From: JAAZKA01 sp034926225
GTDB lineage: Bacteria > Bacillota > Clostridia > Oscillospirales > QAMX01
Assembly (NCBI GenBank): GCA_034926225.1
Contig: JAYFRF010000007.1
Location: 149,325-213,324, forward strand
Reading direction: 5' to 3'
DNA: 64,000 nucleotides
In this document: one piece after another, positions 8,876 to 16,172 of the stretch
Numbering within the stretch: the stretch's first letter is position 1
Layout of the letters: the number at the start of each line of letters is the position of its first letter
Notes under the pieces: generated by a model
What the model saw: only the letters and a program-made list of their open reading frames with translations
What the model was told of the DNA's origin: nothing
Databases searched by the model: none
Made by a program: the position numbers and the translations under genes

Positions 8876-8910
8876 GCCATTTATAACGTAATAATCGAGG
8901 AACGAGCATC

Positions 8911-9552
8911 ATGAAGCTTCGGGAACAAACCGCGCTGATCGGATATTACAATCCGTCGGTGATTCTCACGTATATTGGGCTTGCGTCCTCCGTTGCGGGT
9001 ATATTTCTCGCCGTTGAGGGCTTTTTTACAGAGGCGTTCTTATGCCTGCTGGTCTCCGGTGTATGTGACATGTTCGATGGCCGCATTGCCCGGATGATTA
9101 CACGGACGGACGACGCAAAGTGCTTCGGCATCCAAATCGATTCTCTATGTGATCTGGTCTGCTTCGGTGTTTTTCCCGCTATCCTCGCATGGAATCTTGG
9201 CGTCAAGGGGATCGTCGGCATTTCGATTTTGGCTCTATACATACTCGCCGCGGTCATTCGTCTCGGCTATTTTAACGTTTCCGAGTCCAAGCGTCAGGCG
9301 GAAACAACAGAACTTCGGCATTTCTACCAAGGGCTGCCCGTAACCAGCGTCGCGGTACTGCTGCCCATAATCTATCTCGCTTTTTTCCGTCTGCAAAGCT
9401 TTCTTCCCATTGCGTTTTATACCGCCATGACTGCCATTTCTTTGCTGTTCGTTTTGAATATCCGCATCCCAAAGCCTTCGGGACGCTTACTTTTTACCGC
9501 TTTGGCCTTTGGCGCGGCTCTCGCCTGTTTACTCATTGGATTTGGAGGATAA
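8911..9552 (+). CDS. pssA: CDP-diacylglycerol-serine O-phosphatidyltransferase (CDP-alcohol phosphatidyltransferase family)
   Basis: 213 residues, integral membrane. The CDP-alcohol phosphatidyltransferase signature is complete: Asp53-x-x-Asp56-Gly57-x-x-Ala60-Arg61 ... Gly73-x3-Asp77-x3-Asp81. The following segment FGIQIDSLCDLVCFGVFPA is characteristic of the phosphatidylserine synthase branch in Clostridia. The enzyme condenses CDP-diacylglycerol with serine, releasing CMP, the first step to phosphatidylethanolamine. No psd (decarboxylase) is in the window. A polyprenyl-phosphate transporter gene follows after 6 bases. Substrate assignment (serine rather than inositol or glycerol phosphate) rests on motif similarity only. 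Confidence 0.85.
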   Translation: MKLREQTALIGYYNPSVILTYIGLASSVAGIFLAVEGFFTEAFLCLLVSGVCDMFDGRIARMITRTDDAKCFGIQIDSLCDLVCFGVFPAILAWNLGVKGIVGISILALYILAAVIRLGYFNVSESKRQAETTELRHFYQGLPVTSVAVLLPIIYLAFFRLQSFLPIAFYTAMTAISLLFVLNIRIPKPSGRLLFTALAFGAALACLLIGFGG

Positions 9553-9558
9553 ACACCT

Positions 9559-10404
9559 GTGCATACGGAAGCTGACGCGCCGAAATCCGTCGGAGGGTTT
9601 CTTCTGCGTGTCTTTCAAGGGATCATCATCGGAAGCGGCGCCATCCTGCCCGGCATCAGCGGCGGCGTCCTTTGCGTAACCTTCGGCCTTTACCAGCCCA
9701 TGATGTCGCTGCTTGCCCATCCCCTGCTCTCTTTTAAAAGCGCATGGCGGCTGTTTCTCCCCATTGTAATCGGCTGGGCAGCCGGTTTTTGGATTTTTGC
9801 CAAGCTTCTCGAAATGCTTTTTGCCTCCTACGCCCTTCTCGCCGTCGCTTTGTTTATCGGCCTCATCGCGGGCAGCTTCCCCTCTCTCCTGAATGAAGCA
9901 AACCGTGAAGGCCGCTCCGTTTTCTCTTGGATCAGCTTTGCCCTCAGCACCATCGTAATGCTCATCTTCTTCCTTGCGTTGGAAGGCGCATCCACATCGC
10001 TTAACCTAACCCCAAACTTCGGCTGGTTTTTCTTCTGCGGCGTCCTCTGGGGCTTATCCCTGATTGTCCCCGGCATGTCCTCCTCCTCGCTTCTGATCTA
10101 TATGGGTCTGTACGAACCGATGACGTCTGGCATTGCCGCGTTCTCTCCCGCCGTCCTGATTCCGATGCTTTTGGGTATCTGTGCCTGCGTTTTTCCCTTT
10201 GCGCGACTTGTTAATAATCTGTTTGAGCGCCATTACGCATCGTCCTTCTATGCCGTAGTCGGCTTCGTCGTCGCGTCCACCCTCACCATCGTCCCGCGCT
10301 CCTTTCAAAGTGCCAGCGACGCCATCCTGGCCGTCCTCGTCGCTGCCGCCGGCTTCATCCTGGCCTATGGCAGTGAGCGTCTTACACGGAAAAAGACTCG
10401 ATAA
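9559..10404 (+). CDS. popT: DUF368 / PopT-family polyprenyl-phosphate transporter
   Basis: 281 residues from a GTG start (RBS GGAGG at 9544). Multiple membrane helices. The family's N-terminal re-entrant motif is GIIIGSGAILPGISGGVLCVTFGLY, echoed in the second half by GLSLIVPGMSSSSLLIYMGLY (an inverted repeat of PGxSGG / PGxSSS). DUF368 proteins were identified in recent work as PopT, which recycles undecaprenyl phosphate across the membrane for cell-wall synthesis. Six bases behind pssA, so the operon pairs phospholipid synthesis with lipid-carrier recycling. Ends at a bidirectional terminator. Confidence 0.85.
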   Translation: MHTEADAPKSVGGFLLRVFQGIIIGSGAILPGISGGVLCVTFGLYQPMMSLLAHPLLSFKSAWRLFLPIVIGWAAGFWIFAKLLEMLFASYALLAVALFIGLIAGSFPSLLNEANREGRSVFSWISFALSTIVMLIFFLALEGASTSLNLTPNFGWFFFCGVLWGLSLIVPGMSSSSLLIYMGLYEPMTSGIAAFSPAVLIPMLLGICACVFPFARLVNNLFERHYASSFYAVVGFVVASTLTIVPRSFQSASDAILAVLVAAAGFILAYGSERLTRKKTR

Positions 10405-10446
10405 TAAAAAAACCTCCGCTTCCTTCAGGAAACGGAGGTTTTTTTA
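10405..10446. terminator. Bidirectional terminator between convergent genes
   Basis: CCTCCG (10413-10418) pairs with CGGAGG (10433-10438), with an inner TTCC/GGAA stem. The hairpin is flanked by an A-run on the left and TTTTTTT on the right. It serves popT (+) and the HEPN gene (-), whose stop codons touch it. Confidence 0.88.
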
Positions 10447-10896
10447 TACATTCGGCATATCAACCTGCGGCTGGAACGAACGAAGCCACGCGATATAGTC
10501 CTTTGCGTTCTTATAAAGGGCAAGCGCCAACTCTTTCTCCACAAATCGCGTTTTGATATTTTTATAGGAAAACGGATAATCCGACATGTAATAGAACATC
10601 GCGTCGACAAGAAAGTCCTCGCATGCCGTACGGCGCTCCTCGAAAAGCTTCTGATCGACCTCCTCGCGGAAAGCCTTGCTTGCGAGGATTTTGTTGAACA
10701 GGAAATTCACATTATGCGTCTTCGGCGCTTCGGCATCCATGTAGTAGACGTACATTCCTTTCAGCTGGCGTTCGGTCGCCTGCTGGCACAGATACGCGAC
10801 ATACACCCACCGCTCCCCCTCGATCAAACAATCGATCGTATCGAGGTCGTAGTCCGAAAGCATCAGCCAGTATCCGTATTTCTCAAGCTTTTTCAT
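10444..10896 (-). CDS. HEPN domain protein
   Basis: 150 residues, all-helical. The segment AYLCQQATERQLKGMYVYYM (QQAxExxLK) followed by KTHNVNFLFNKI is the HEPN helix-2/helix-3 signature of proteins that pair with minimal nucleotidyltransferases. I see no clear R-x4-6-H ribonuclease motif, so it may be a non-RNase HEPN. The ATG at 10896 has GGAGG about 7 bases upstream; the frame extends to 10917 without an RBS. It overlaps the end of the HD-GYP gene by 14 bases. The MNT partner lies just beyond that gene, so this is a MNT/HEPN module with an insertion. Confidence 0.82.
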   Translation of the reverse strand: MKKLEKYGYWLMLSDYDLDTIDCLIEGERWVYVAYLCQQATERQLKGMYVYYMDAEAPKTHNVNFLFNKILASKAFREEVDQKLFEERRTACEDFLVDAMFYYMSDYPFSYKNIKTRFVEKELALALYKNAKDYIAWLRSFQPQVDMPNV

Positions 10897-11812
10897 TGTA
10901 TTCCTCCGCAAAGGCATTCATCCGTACAAGCTCTGCAAGCATCCCCGTGATCTTCCTGTCAAATTGCTTGGGTAAGCTTAAAAGCTCACGCGCGCCCTCC
11001 TCGTAGCTCTTCACAATGTTATAGCCACGATTCGTCGTCATCGCGTCAAATACGTCGGCCACCGCGACAATACGCGCTTCCGGTATGATATCCTCCGCCG
11101 TCAGATTGAACGGATAACCGGTTCCGTCCAGACGCTCATGATGATTTTGTGCAATCTCCGCGACACGGTCACCAAAATGCGGTCTTAACAATCTCGCGCT
11201 GTCAATGGGATGCCTCATAATATAGCGCATCTCCGACGCATCCAGCTTGCCGCTCTTCTTGAGAATTTCATCCGGCACAAAGCATTTGCCGACATCATGG
11301 AACAGCGACGCTACCACGATATCGTTTAAAGAAACGTTCGTGCAATATTCCGGCATGCTCTCAAACAGCTTGACCGAATACCGCATCACATTGCGGCTGT
11401 GGCGGAATGTGTAATCGTCTTTATCGTTGATCCGCACCAAAAGCTTTGTCAGGTCATCCTGAAAGCCGAATACGGAGTCGAAAAGCGGTGCGTTTGTTAT
11501 GTATAAAAGCTGAGTGTCCTGATGAGTTTTCAACAGGATTTCCCGTTTTAGGTTCTCAACATAAAAGGAATCTCCCGGTACGAGTCGAATCGTCTCCGCA
11601 TCAAGGGTCAGCTCGATTTCGCCCTTGTGAATGAAGAAAAACTCCATCGTCTCGGGCTCATCCGCCGGAACCAGCCAGACGGTAGCACCGGATATGAGCG
11701 TCTGGCTCATAATCTCCGTGCTGCCCTTCTTTGCGAGAAGACTCAAACGAGTGGCATCGATCGCCTTCTCCAGCGTACTAGTATCCTTTTTGTTGATATA
11801 CACATTCTCCAT
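10883..11812 (-). CDS. Cupin / HD-GYP cyclic-di-GMP phosphodiesterase-like protein
   Basis: 309 residues. Residues about 30-105 form a cupin-like sensor domain (FFFIHKGEIELTL, then VPGDSFYV). About 135-300 is an HD-GYP domain: His138, the HDVGK motif at His172-Asp173, His201, the signature HHERLDGTGYP at 224-234 and Asp253. HD-GYP enzymes hydrolyse c-di-GMP to pGpG or GMP, and all expected metal-site residues are present. The gene overlaps MNT upstream by 35 bases and HEPN downstream by 14. The transcript begins with a c-di-GMP riboswitch (12720-12833), linking enzyme, signal and regulation. The small molecule bound by the cupin domain is unknown. Confidence 0.9.
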   Translation of the reverse strand: MENVYINKKDTSTLEKAIDATRLSLLAKKGSTEIMSQTLISGATVWLVPADEPETMEFFFIHKGEIELTLDAETIRLVPGDSFYVENLKREILLKTHQDTQLLYITNAPLFDSVFGFQDDLTKLLVRINDKDDYTFRHSRNVMRYSVKLFESMPEYCTNVSLNDIVVASLFHDVGKCFVPDEILKKSGKLDASEMRYIMRHPIDSARLLRPHFGDRVAEIAQNHHERLDGTGYPFNLTAEDIIPEARIVAVADVFDAMTTNRGYNIVKSYEEGARELLSLPKQFDRKITGMLAELVRMNAFAEEYNEKA

Positions 11813-12167
11813 CAGGCAAACTCTCCTCGCGGTCCTCTAACCGCGCAGCAGGCCACAGTTCCACGCCAAATTCCGTAATCTCTCCGATAATACCACAAGG
11901 ATCGCAAAGCTCGTTTGTCCGAAATGCCTGTACCTCAATGTTCTCTTCCGTCGAAGCACAGATTTTGACAAGCGATCTGTATTCCTCTAAAAGGCATACT
12001 TTATCCGTATTGAAGAATACCGCGAGATCAAGATCACTTTCGGCATTCTGTGTATGCTTGGCATATGAACCGAAAAGGATGATCTTTTCTACCCCGGGAA
12101 GCGCCGAAATACGCGCCACGACTCGGCAGAGGATTTCCGGAACCCGTGCTACATGTGTACTGCTCAT
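11778..12167 (-). CDS. MNT-family minimal nucleotidyltransferase
   Basis: 129 residues. The nucleotidyltransferase motif is LFGSYAKHTQNAESDLDLAV: Gly33-Ser34 and the catalytic Asp45/Asp47 of GSx10DxD. In MntA/HepT systems the MNT protein transfers AMP to the HEPN toxin and silences it; other MNT/HEPN pairs have unknown roles. Here the pair is split by the HD-GYP gene, overlapped by 35 bases. There is no good ribosome site before the ATG at 12167, which lies 14 bases after the preceding stop codon, so translation may depend on coupling. Confidence 0.83.
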   Translation of the reverse strand: MSSTHVARVPEILCRVVARISALPGVEKIILFGSYAKHTQNAESDLDLAVFFNTDKVCLLEEYRSLVKICASTEENIEVQAFRTNELCDPCGIIGEITEFGVELWPAARLEDREESLPDGECVYQQKGY

Positions 12168-12181
12168 AAGCTTGCGCGCGG

Positions 12182-12562
12182 TTAAATGTTCACAACGCGC
12201 AGCGGATCGATCAGGACAGTCCGTCCATCGATGACGACTTCCTCATATTCGCAAACCACCGTCACGCCAATACGGTCCGCATACCGGAATACCGGGCTAA
12301 CAATTTTATCAATGGTCTTCAACAGGGAATCCACATCGTCGTAAGGCGTCATGATCGCGATCTTGACAAGCATATCGATCGTCGCGTTTGCGGTGTCCAC
12401 CATGTTAGTTAGAGCCTTCAGCTCCGAACTTACAGGCTGGTCGCATACATACGTGGTTCCTTCGTCCCCGTAATCGGGTGTGTTCGCTGCCATTGCCATA
12501 TTCGGCATAATGGTGAATATAAGGGCGACGACGAGTACGATGCTGACTAGGGTCTTTTTCAT
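12182..12562 (-). CDS. Small secreted protein of unknown function
   Basis: 126 residues. A typical signal peptide (MKKTLVSIVLVVALIFTIMP, then NMAMAA with an AxA cleavage site near residue 25) precedes about 100 hydrophilic residues with two Cys (in TYVCDQPV and VVCEYEE). I recognise no domain. RBS AGGAGG lies 8 bases before the ATG. It is the first gene behind the c-di-GMP riboswitch, so its expression is probably set by c-di-GMP, as for many secreted or surface proteins in Clostridia. The MNT gene follows after 14 bases. Confidence 0.75.
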   Translation of the reverse strand: MKKTLVSIVLVVALIFTIMPNMAMAANTPDYGDEGTTYVCDQPVSSELKALTNMVDTANATIDMLVKIAIMTPYDDVDSLLKTIDKIVSPVFRYADRIGVTVVCEYEEVVIDGRTVLIDPLRVVNI

Positions 12563-12622
12563 TTTCGGTTCCTCCTGTTTTCTGGATTTACATGCAAGTT
12601 CCCCCGAAAAAATGAATCAGGC

Positions 12623-12664
12623 AAATAAAAAGAGCCGGCTAACTTTATCATAAGATTGCCGACT
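12623..12664 (-). terminator. Riboswitch expression-platform terminator
   Basis: On the minus strand AGTCGGC (12658-12664) pairs with GCCGGCT (12633-12639), followed by CTTTTTATTT. The 5' arm overlaps TCGGCA (12657-12662), which can instead pair with TGCCGA (12720-12725) at the 3' edge of the aptamer, so terminator and antiterminator exclude each other. Confidence 0.75.
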
Positions 12665-12719
12665 GCTGCCTTTCGATCCCGTCGTTCGTCCCCCGGAATA
12701 CATTAAGGATCTTTTCAAT

Positions 12720-12833
12720 TCGGCAGCTGGCTGCCATTTGTCTTTTGATTCTACCTCAAAAGAGTTTAGGCCCTTTAGCTTTGCGTCACTTGCTTTCGCA
12801 AGTTTTGCCTTTTCGTGGGGATACTTTGTATCC
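12720..12833 (-). promoter_or_regulatory. Cyclic-di-GMP-I (GEMM) riboswitch aptamer
   Basis: Read on the minus strand, the conserved class I core is present in order: CACGAAAAGGCAAA, a helix ACTTGC-GAAA-GCAAGT with a GNRA tetraloop, then GACGCAAAGC, GGCCTAAAC (tetraloop receptor side), a variable stem, and ATGGCAGCCAGCTGCC as the closing 3' element. These match the Vc2 aptamer blocks GGCAAA, GGACGCAAAGC and GGCCUAAAC. A small hairpin GGATAC-AAA-GTATCC sits at the 5' end near the predicted transcription start. It precedes the secreted-protein/MNT/HD-GYP/HEPN operon by about 160 bases. Because the antiterminator uses bases of the last aptamer helix, ligand binding is predicted to favour the terminator (OFF switch); that polarity is inference. 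Confidence 0.93.
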
Positions 12834-12839
12834 GTATCC

Positions 12840-12868
12840 AAGATACCACATTTTTCTTCTTTTGTCAA
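12840..12868 (-). promoter_or_regulatory. Promoter of the riboswitch operon
   Basis: Minus strand TTGACA (12863-12868), 17-base spacer, TATCTT (12840-12845). The predicted start near 12833 begins the structured leader. Confidence 0.75.
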
Positions 12869-13009
12869 TAGTATTTGCTCGAATAAATCAATCCCTTTTT
12901 GTAATTCTATGCAGTTCTTTTCTTTTCGCCATCCGAATTTTTACCTCTTGTGACACATACTTTTCTTTTCATGTTCATGTTTTTTGTTTCCTGTGTTTTC
13001 GTTTTTGCC
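12869..13009. other. AT-rich divergent intergenic stretch
   Basis: Pyrimidine-rich, AT-rich sequence between the riboswitch promoter (minus strand) and the isomerase promoter (plus strand). No gene, repeat or RNA motif was seen. Several TTTTC runs are present. Confidence 0.5.
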
Positions 13010-13038
13010 TTTTCAAATCCTTATATTTGTGCTATACT
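13010..13038 (+). promoter_or_regulatory. Putative promoter of the isomerase/DUF4091 operon
   Basis: TTTTCA (13010-13015), 17-base spacer, TATACT (13033-13038), about 42 bases before the start codon. The -35 is weak. Confidence 0.45.
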
Positions 13039-13079
13039 TCTTTCTAGTGGTTCATCTTTTTATAGAAAGGAGCAATCCC

Positions 13080-14555
13080 ATGCCAAACTGTCCATCTGTA
13101 ACACTTGGCATCGTTGCCGTCAGCCGCGACTGTTTTTTAAAATCCCTTGCCGAAAACCGCCGTCGTGCGTTGGTCGCCGCTTGTACTTCCCTGTCGCTTC
13201 CCGTCTATGAATGTCCGGTTCTCGTCGAAAACGAATCCGATGCGCGCGCGGCTCTTGCGGAGCTTGCCGGTAAATGTAACGTTCTCGTCGTTTACTTGGG
13301 GAATTTCGGCCCGGAAACACCCGAAACGCTCCTCGCACAGCGTTTTTCCGGCCCTTCCATGTTTATAGCGGCCGCCGAGGACCGCGCGGACGCTCTCATC
13401 GATGGCCGCGGCGACGCTTTCTGCGGTCTCCTAAACTGCTCCTATAACCTTTCCCTGCGTAACATCACTGCCTATATCCCTGCCCACCCTGTCGGCACTC
13501 CGGACGTCCTAGCTGAACAGATCCGCGCATTCATCCCCATCGCCCGTGCCATCCTCGGCGTCTGTTCCTTAAAAATCATCTCCTTTGGGCCCCGCCCGCA
13601 GGATTTCTTCGCTTGCAACGCTCCCATCCGGCAGCTTTATGACCTCGGCGTCGAGGTCGAGGAAAACTCGGAGCTGGATCTTCTTGTCGCCTACCGCGCT
13701 CATGCGAACGATCCACGAATCCCCGGCGTCGCCGCCGACATGACCCGTGAGCTTGGCGACGGCAACCGCTACCCCGATCTCCTGCCGCGTATGGCGCAGT
13801 TCGAGCTGACCCTGCTGGATTGGGCGGACACGCATAAGGGAATGCGCGATTATGTCGCCTTTGCCAACAAATGCTGGCCTGCCTTTCCCGGCGAATTTGG
13901 CTTTGAGCCTTGTTATGTCAACTCCCGCCTCGCCTCCCGCGGCATCCCCGTCGCCTGCGAAGTCGATCTCTACGGCGCTCTCAGCGAGTACATCCTCGCC
14001 TGCCTGACCGAGGACGCAGTGACGCTGCTCGACATCAATAACACCGTACCCGCCGACATGTATGCTTCCGATGTGGCAGGTCACTTCCCCTACCGGTGCG
14101 ACGACCTGTTTATGGGCTTCCACTGCGGCAACACGCCGCTGTGTAAACTGGCGTGCGGCTCGATCTGCTACCAGCTCATCCAGAACCGCCTTCTTGAGGA
14201 CAAGGGAGAGCCGAATATTACGCGCGGCACCCTCGAGGGCGACCTTGCCCCCGGCGCCATCACGCTTTTCCGCGTACAGGGTGCTGCCGACGGTTCCATC
14301 CGTGCTTATGTCGCCCCCGGTGAAGCGCTGCCTGTCGCCACCCGCAGCTTCGGCGGCATCGGCGTGCTGGCCGTCCGGGAGCTTGCGCGATTCTACCGCT
14401 ATGTCCTTATCGAGCGTCATTTCCCCCATCATGCCGCCGTCGCGTTCTCTGACTGCGCTCGCGCGGCCTTTGAGGTGCTTCGCTTCCTCGGTGTCCGTGA
14501 AATTGCCTATAATCAGCCCGCATCCGTTCTGTATTCGACTGAAAATCCATTCTAA
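13080..14555 (+). CDS. L-fucose/L-arabinose isomerase family protein
   Basis: 491 residues from the ATG at 13080, behind AAAGGAG; the frame extends to 12984 through AT-rich leader with no ribosome site. The FucI/AraA-like fold is indicated by the catalytic metal region CEVDLYGALSEYIL (Glu), TLLDINN (Asp) and FMGFHCGNTP (His), in the order of fucose isomerase ligands. Such enzymes interconvert aldoses and ketoses, with Mn2+. Several family members of this divergent type sit in glycan gene clusters with no known substrate. It heads a two-gene operon with a DUF4091 protein and is related to the isomerase at 26767-28122 in the convergent operon. Confidence 0.85.
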   Translation: MPNCPSVTLGIVAVSRDCFLKSLAENRRRALVAACTSLSLPVYECPVLVENESDARAALAELAGKCNVLVVYLGNFGPETPETLLAQRFSGPSMFIAAAEDRADALIDGRGDAFCGLLNCSYNLSLRNITAYIPAHPVGTPDVLAEQIRAFIPIARAILGVCSLKIISFGPRPQDFFACNAPIRQLYDLGVEVEENSELDLLVAYRAHANDPRIPGVAADMTRELGDGNRYPDLLPRMAQFELTLLDWADTHKGMRDYVAFANKCWPAFPGEFGFEPCYVNSRLASRGIPVACEVDLYGALSEYILACLTEDAVTLLDINNTVPADMYASDVAGHFPYRCDDLFMGFHCGNTPLCKLACGSICYQLIQNRLLEDKGEPNITRGTLEGDLAPGAITLFRVQGAADGSIRAYVAPGEALPVATRSFGGIGVLAVRELARFYRYVLIERHFPHHAAVAFSDCARAAFEVLRFLGVREIAYNQPASVLYSTENPF

Positions 14556-14567
14556 CGGAGGTCTTCT

Positions 14568-16124
14568 ATGCTTTTTCACGCCTATAACGATTCCGTCTGG
14601 CTGTATCCCGATACCGTGATCCCCGGTCAGACCGAGCTGTACGCGGCCGACGCCGCCCGCGGCGGTACCGTCGGCGTCCAGCTTCTGACCGACGTCACCC
14701 TCGACGACACGGCTGCCCTCCATGTCGTCTTTGACGCCCCCTCCGCCATCTCCTGCGAGACCTTTCAGCTCCTGCCCACCCGCGTCGAGGAAAACAGCGG
14801 CCGCGATACGCATACCGCCGACCGCTACGAGGATGTCGCGGACTTCGTTACGCGCCGCGCGCCGTTCGAGGTCTACGACGTCACCCGCCCCTTGACGGAC
14901 GGTATGCTCCGCCCCGGCAGACTTGCGCTCTTCCTGCTGCTTCGCGTCGATGCTTCCGTCACGAAGGGCGACTATCTCTGCGTTCTGACCTGCAAGGCCG
15001 GCGAGCACGCACTGACCTTCCCGATCACGCTGCACGTCTCCGCCTGCGTCATCCCCCCGCTTTGTGACGCCCGCTTCGGCATGGTCAACTGGCTCTTCCT
15101 TGAGGATGTGGAAACTATGACGGGGCTCGACCGCCGCTGTGACGAGTTCTGGGCGCTGATCGGGAAATATCTCGACAATCAGCTCGATCTGCGTACGAAT
15201 CACTTAAAACTCCCCTCCGGCGTCCCCATTCGCGACGAATCCGGCACCGTCGTTGATTTCGACTTCGCCGACTGCGAACGTTTAGGGCAGCTCGCCCTGG
15301 ATCGGGGCTTTTCCTACATCTACGGCGGCTTCGTCGCCCGTTTCCAGCGCTGGGACGACCCCGACCAGTTCCTCCTCTGGGATCGTAACGTCTCGACCAG
15401 TTCCATCGAGGGCTACCGGCAGCTTTCGATCTACTTTAAAAAGCTCCGTTCGATCGTGGCCTCCCACGGCTGGCAGTCCCAATGGATGCAGTGCCTCGTC
15501 GACGAGCCGCAGTTCCCCAACAGCGAAAGCTACCGCGCGCTTTCCGGCATCTGCCGCAAGCATATGCCGGGCGTGAAGATTCACGACCCCGTCGAGACGA
15601 CCGAGATCGGCGGCGCGGTCGATATCTGGTGCGTCAAGCAAGCCGTCTACGAAAAGCACCTTGAGAATTTCCAGCGTTTGCAGGCGATGGGCGAGGAGAT
15701 GTGGGTCTACACCTGCGGCTTCCCCGCGGGTTCGACGATGAACCGCTCCACAGACCTTCCGCTCCTTGCAGGACGTCTGCCGATGTGGATGTGTGTCAAG
15801 TACGGGATGACAGGTTTTCTACACTGGGGCTACAACGCCTATGCCGGACGCGACCCCTTCACCTATAACTGCTTCGCCACCGCGGGTAAGCCCCTTCCCC
15901 CCGGCGACGGCTTCATCGTCTATCCCGGCGACGATGGTCGGCCCTGGAACAGCGTCCGCGCGCAGCTCCAGCGCGCCGGCGCCGAGGATGCCGAAGCCCT
16001 TTTCCAACTCCCGGAGGACGCGCGCATGGCCTTCATCGACCGCGTCTGCTCCACCTTCGACGACTACAATCCTGATCCCGCAAACTTCGAACGCGTACGG
16101 CACGAGCTTCTCGCGTCCTTCTAA
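14568..16124 (+). CDS. DUF4091 (GH123-like) glycoside hydrolase candidate
   Basis: 518 residues, no signal peptide. The N-terminal ~165 residues look like a beta-sandwich, followed by a TIM-barrel-like part. The family pair of acidic residues is seen in QCLVDEPQFPNSE (Asp312-Glu313). DUF4091 shares its fold and Asp-Glu pair with GH123 beta-N-acetylgalactosaminidases, which use a substrate-assisted mechanism. Other family-like stretches are HLKLPSGVP and TGFLHWGYNAY near the C-terminus. It lies 12 bases after the isomerase. The absence of a signal peptide implies action on imported oligosaccharide. Catalysis on an N-acetylated sugar is inference. Confidence 0.8.
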   Translation: MLFHAYNDSVWLYPDTVIPGQTELYAADAARGGTVGVQLLTDVTLDDTAALHVVFDAPSAISCETFQLLPTRVEENSGRDTHTADRYEDVADFVTRRAPFEVYDVTRPLTDGMLRPGRLALFLLLRVDASVTKGDYLCVLTCKAGEHALTFPITLHVSACVIPPLCDARFGMVNWLFLEDVETMTGLDRRCDEFWALIGKYLDNQLDLRTNHLKLPSGVPIRDESGTVVDFDFADCERLGQLALDRGFSYIYGGFVARFQRWDDPDQFLLWDRNVSTSSIEGYRQLSIYFKKLRSIVASHGWQSQWMQCLVDEPQFPNSESYRALSGICRKHMPGVKIHDPVETTEIGGAVDIWCVKQAVYEKHLENFQRLQAMGEEMWVYTCGFPAGSTMNRSTDLPLLAGRLPMWMCVKYGMTGFLHWGYNAYAGRDPFTYNCFATAGKPLPPGDGFIVYPGDDGRPWNSVRAQLQRAGAEDAEALFQLPEDARMAFIDRVCSTFDDYNPDPANFERVRHELLASF

Positions 16125-16130
16125 AAAAGT

Positions 16131-16169
16131 TCTCCGGCCAGCCCACAGAAGGGCTGGCCGGAGATTTTT
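16131..16169. terminator. Bidirectional terminator between convergent operons
   Basis: A perfect 14-bp stem (16131-16144 with 16151-16164), loop ACAGAA, flanked by AAAAAA on the left and TTTTT on the right. Confidence 0.92.
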
Positions 16170-16172
16170 ATC

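Noticed and set aside
12617..12868. An 83-codon minus-strand frame starting at TTG 12868
   Set aside because: The TTG is the -35 element and the frame reads through the c-di-GMP riboswitch aptamer and terminator; the apparent protein is a translation of RNA motifs.
13569..15203. A 544-codon minus-strand frame
   Set aside because: Entirely antisense to the isomerase and DUF4091 genes; a by-product of high GC codon bias, with no family motifs.
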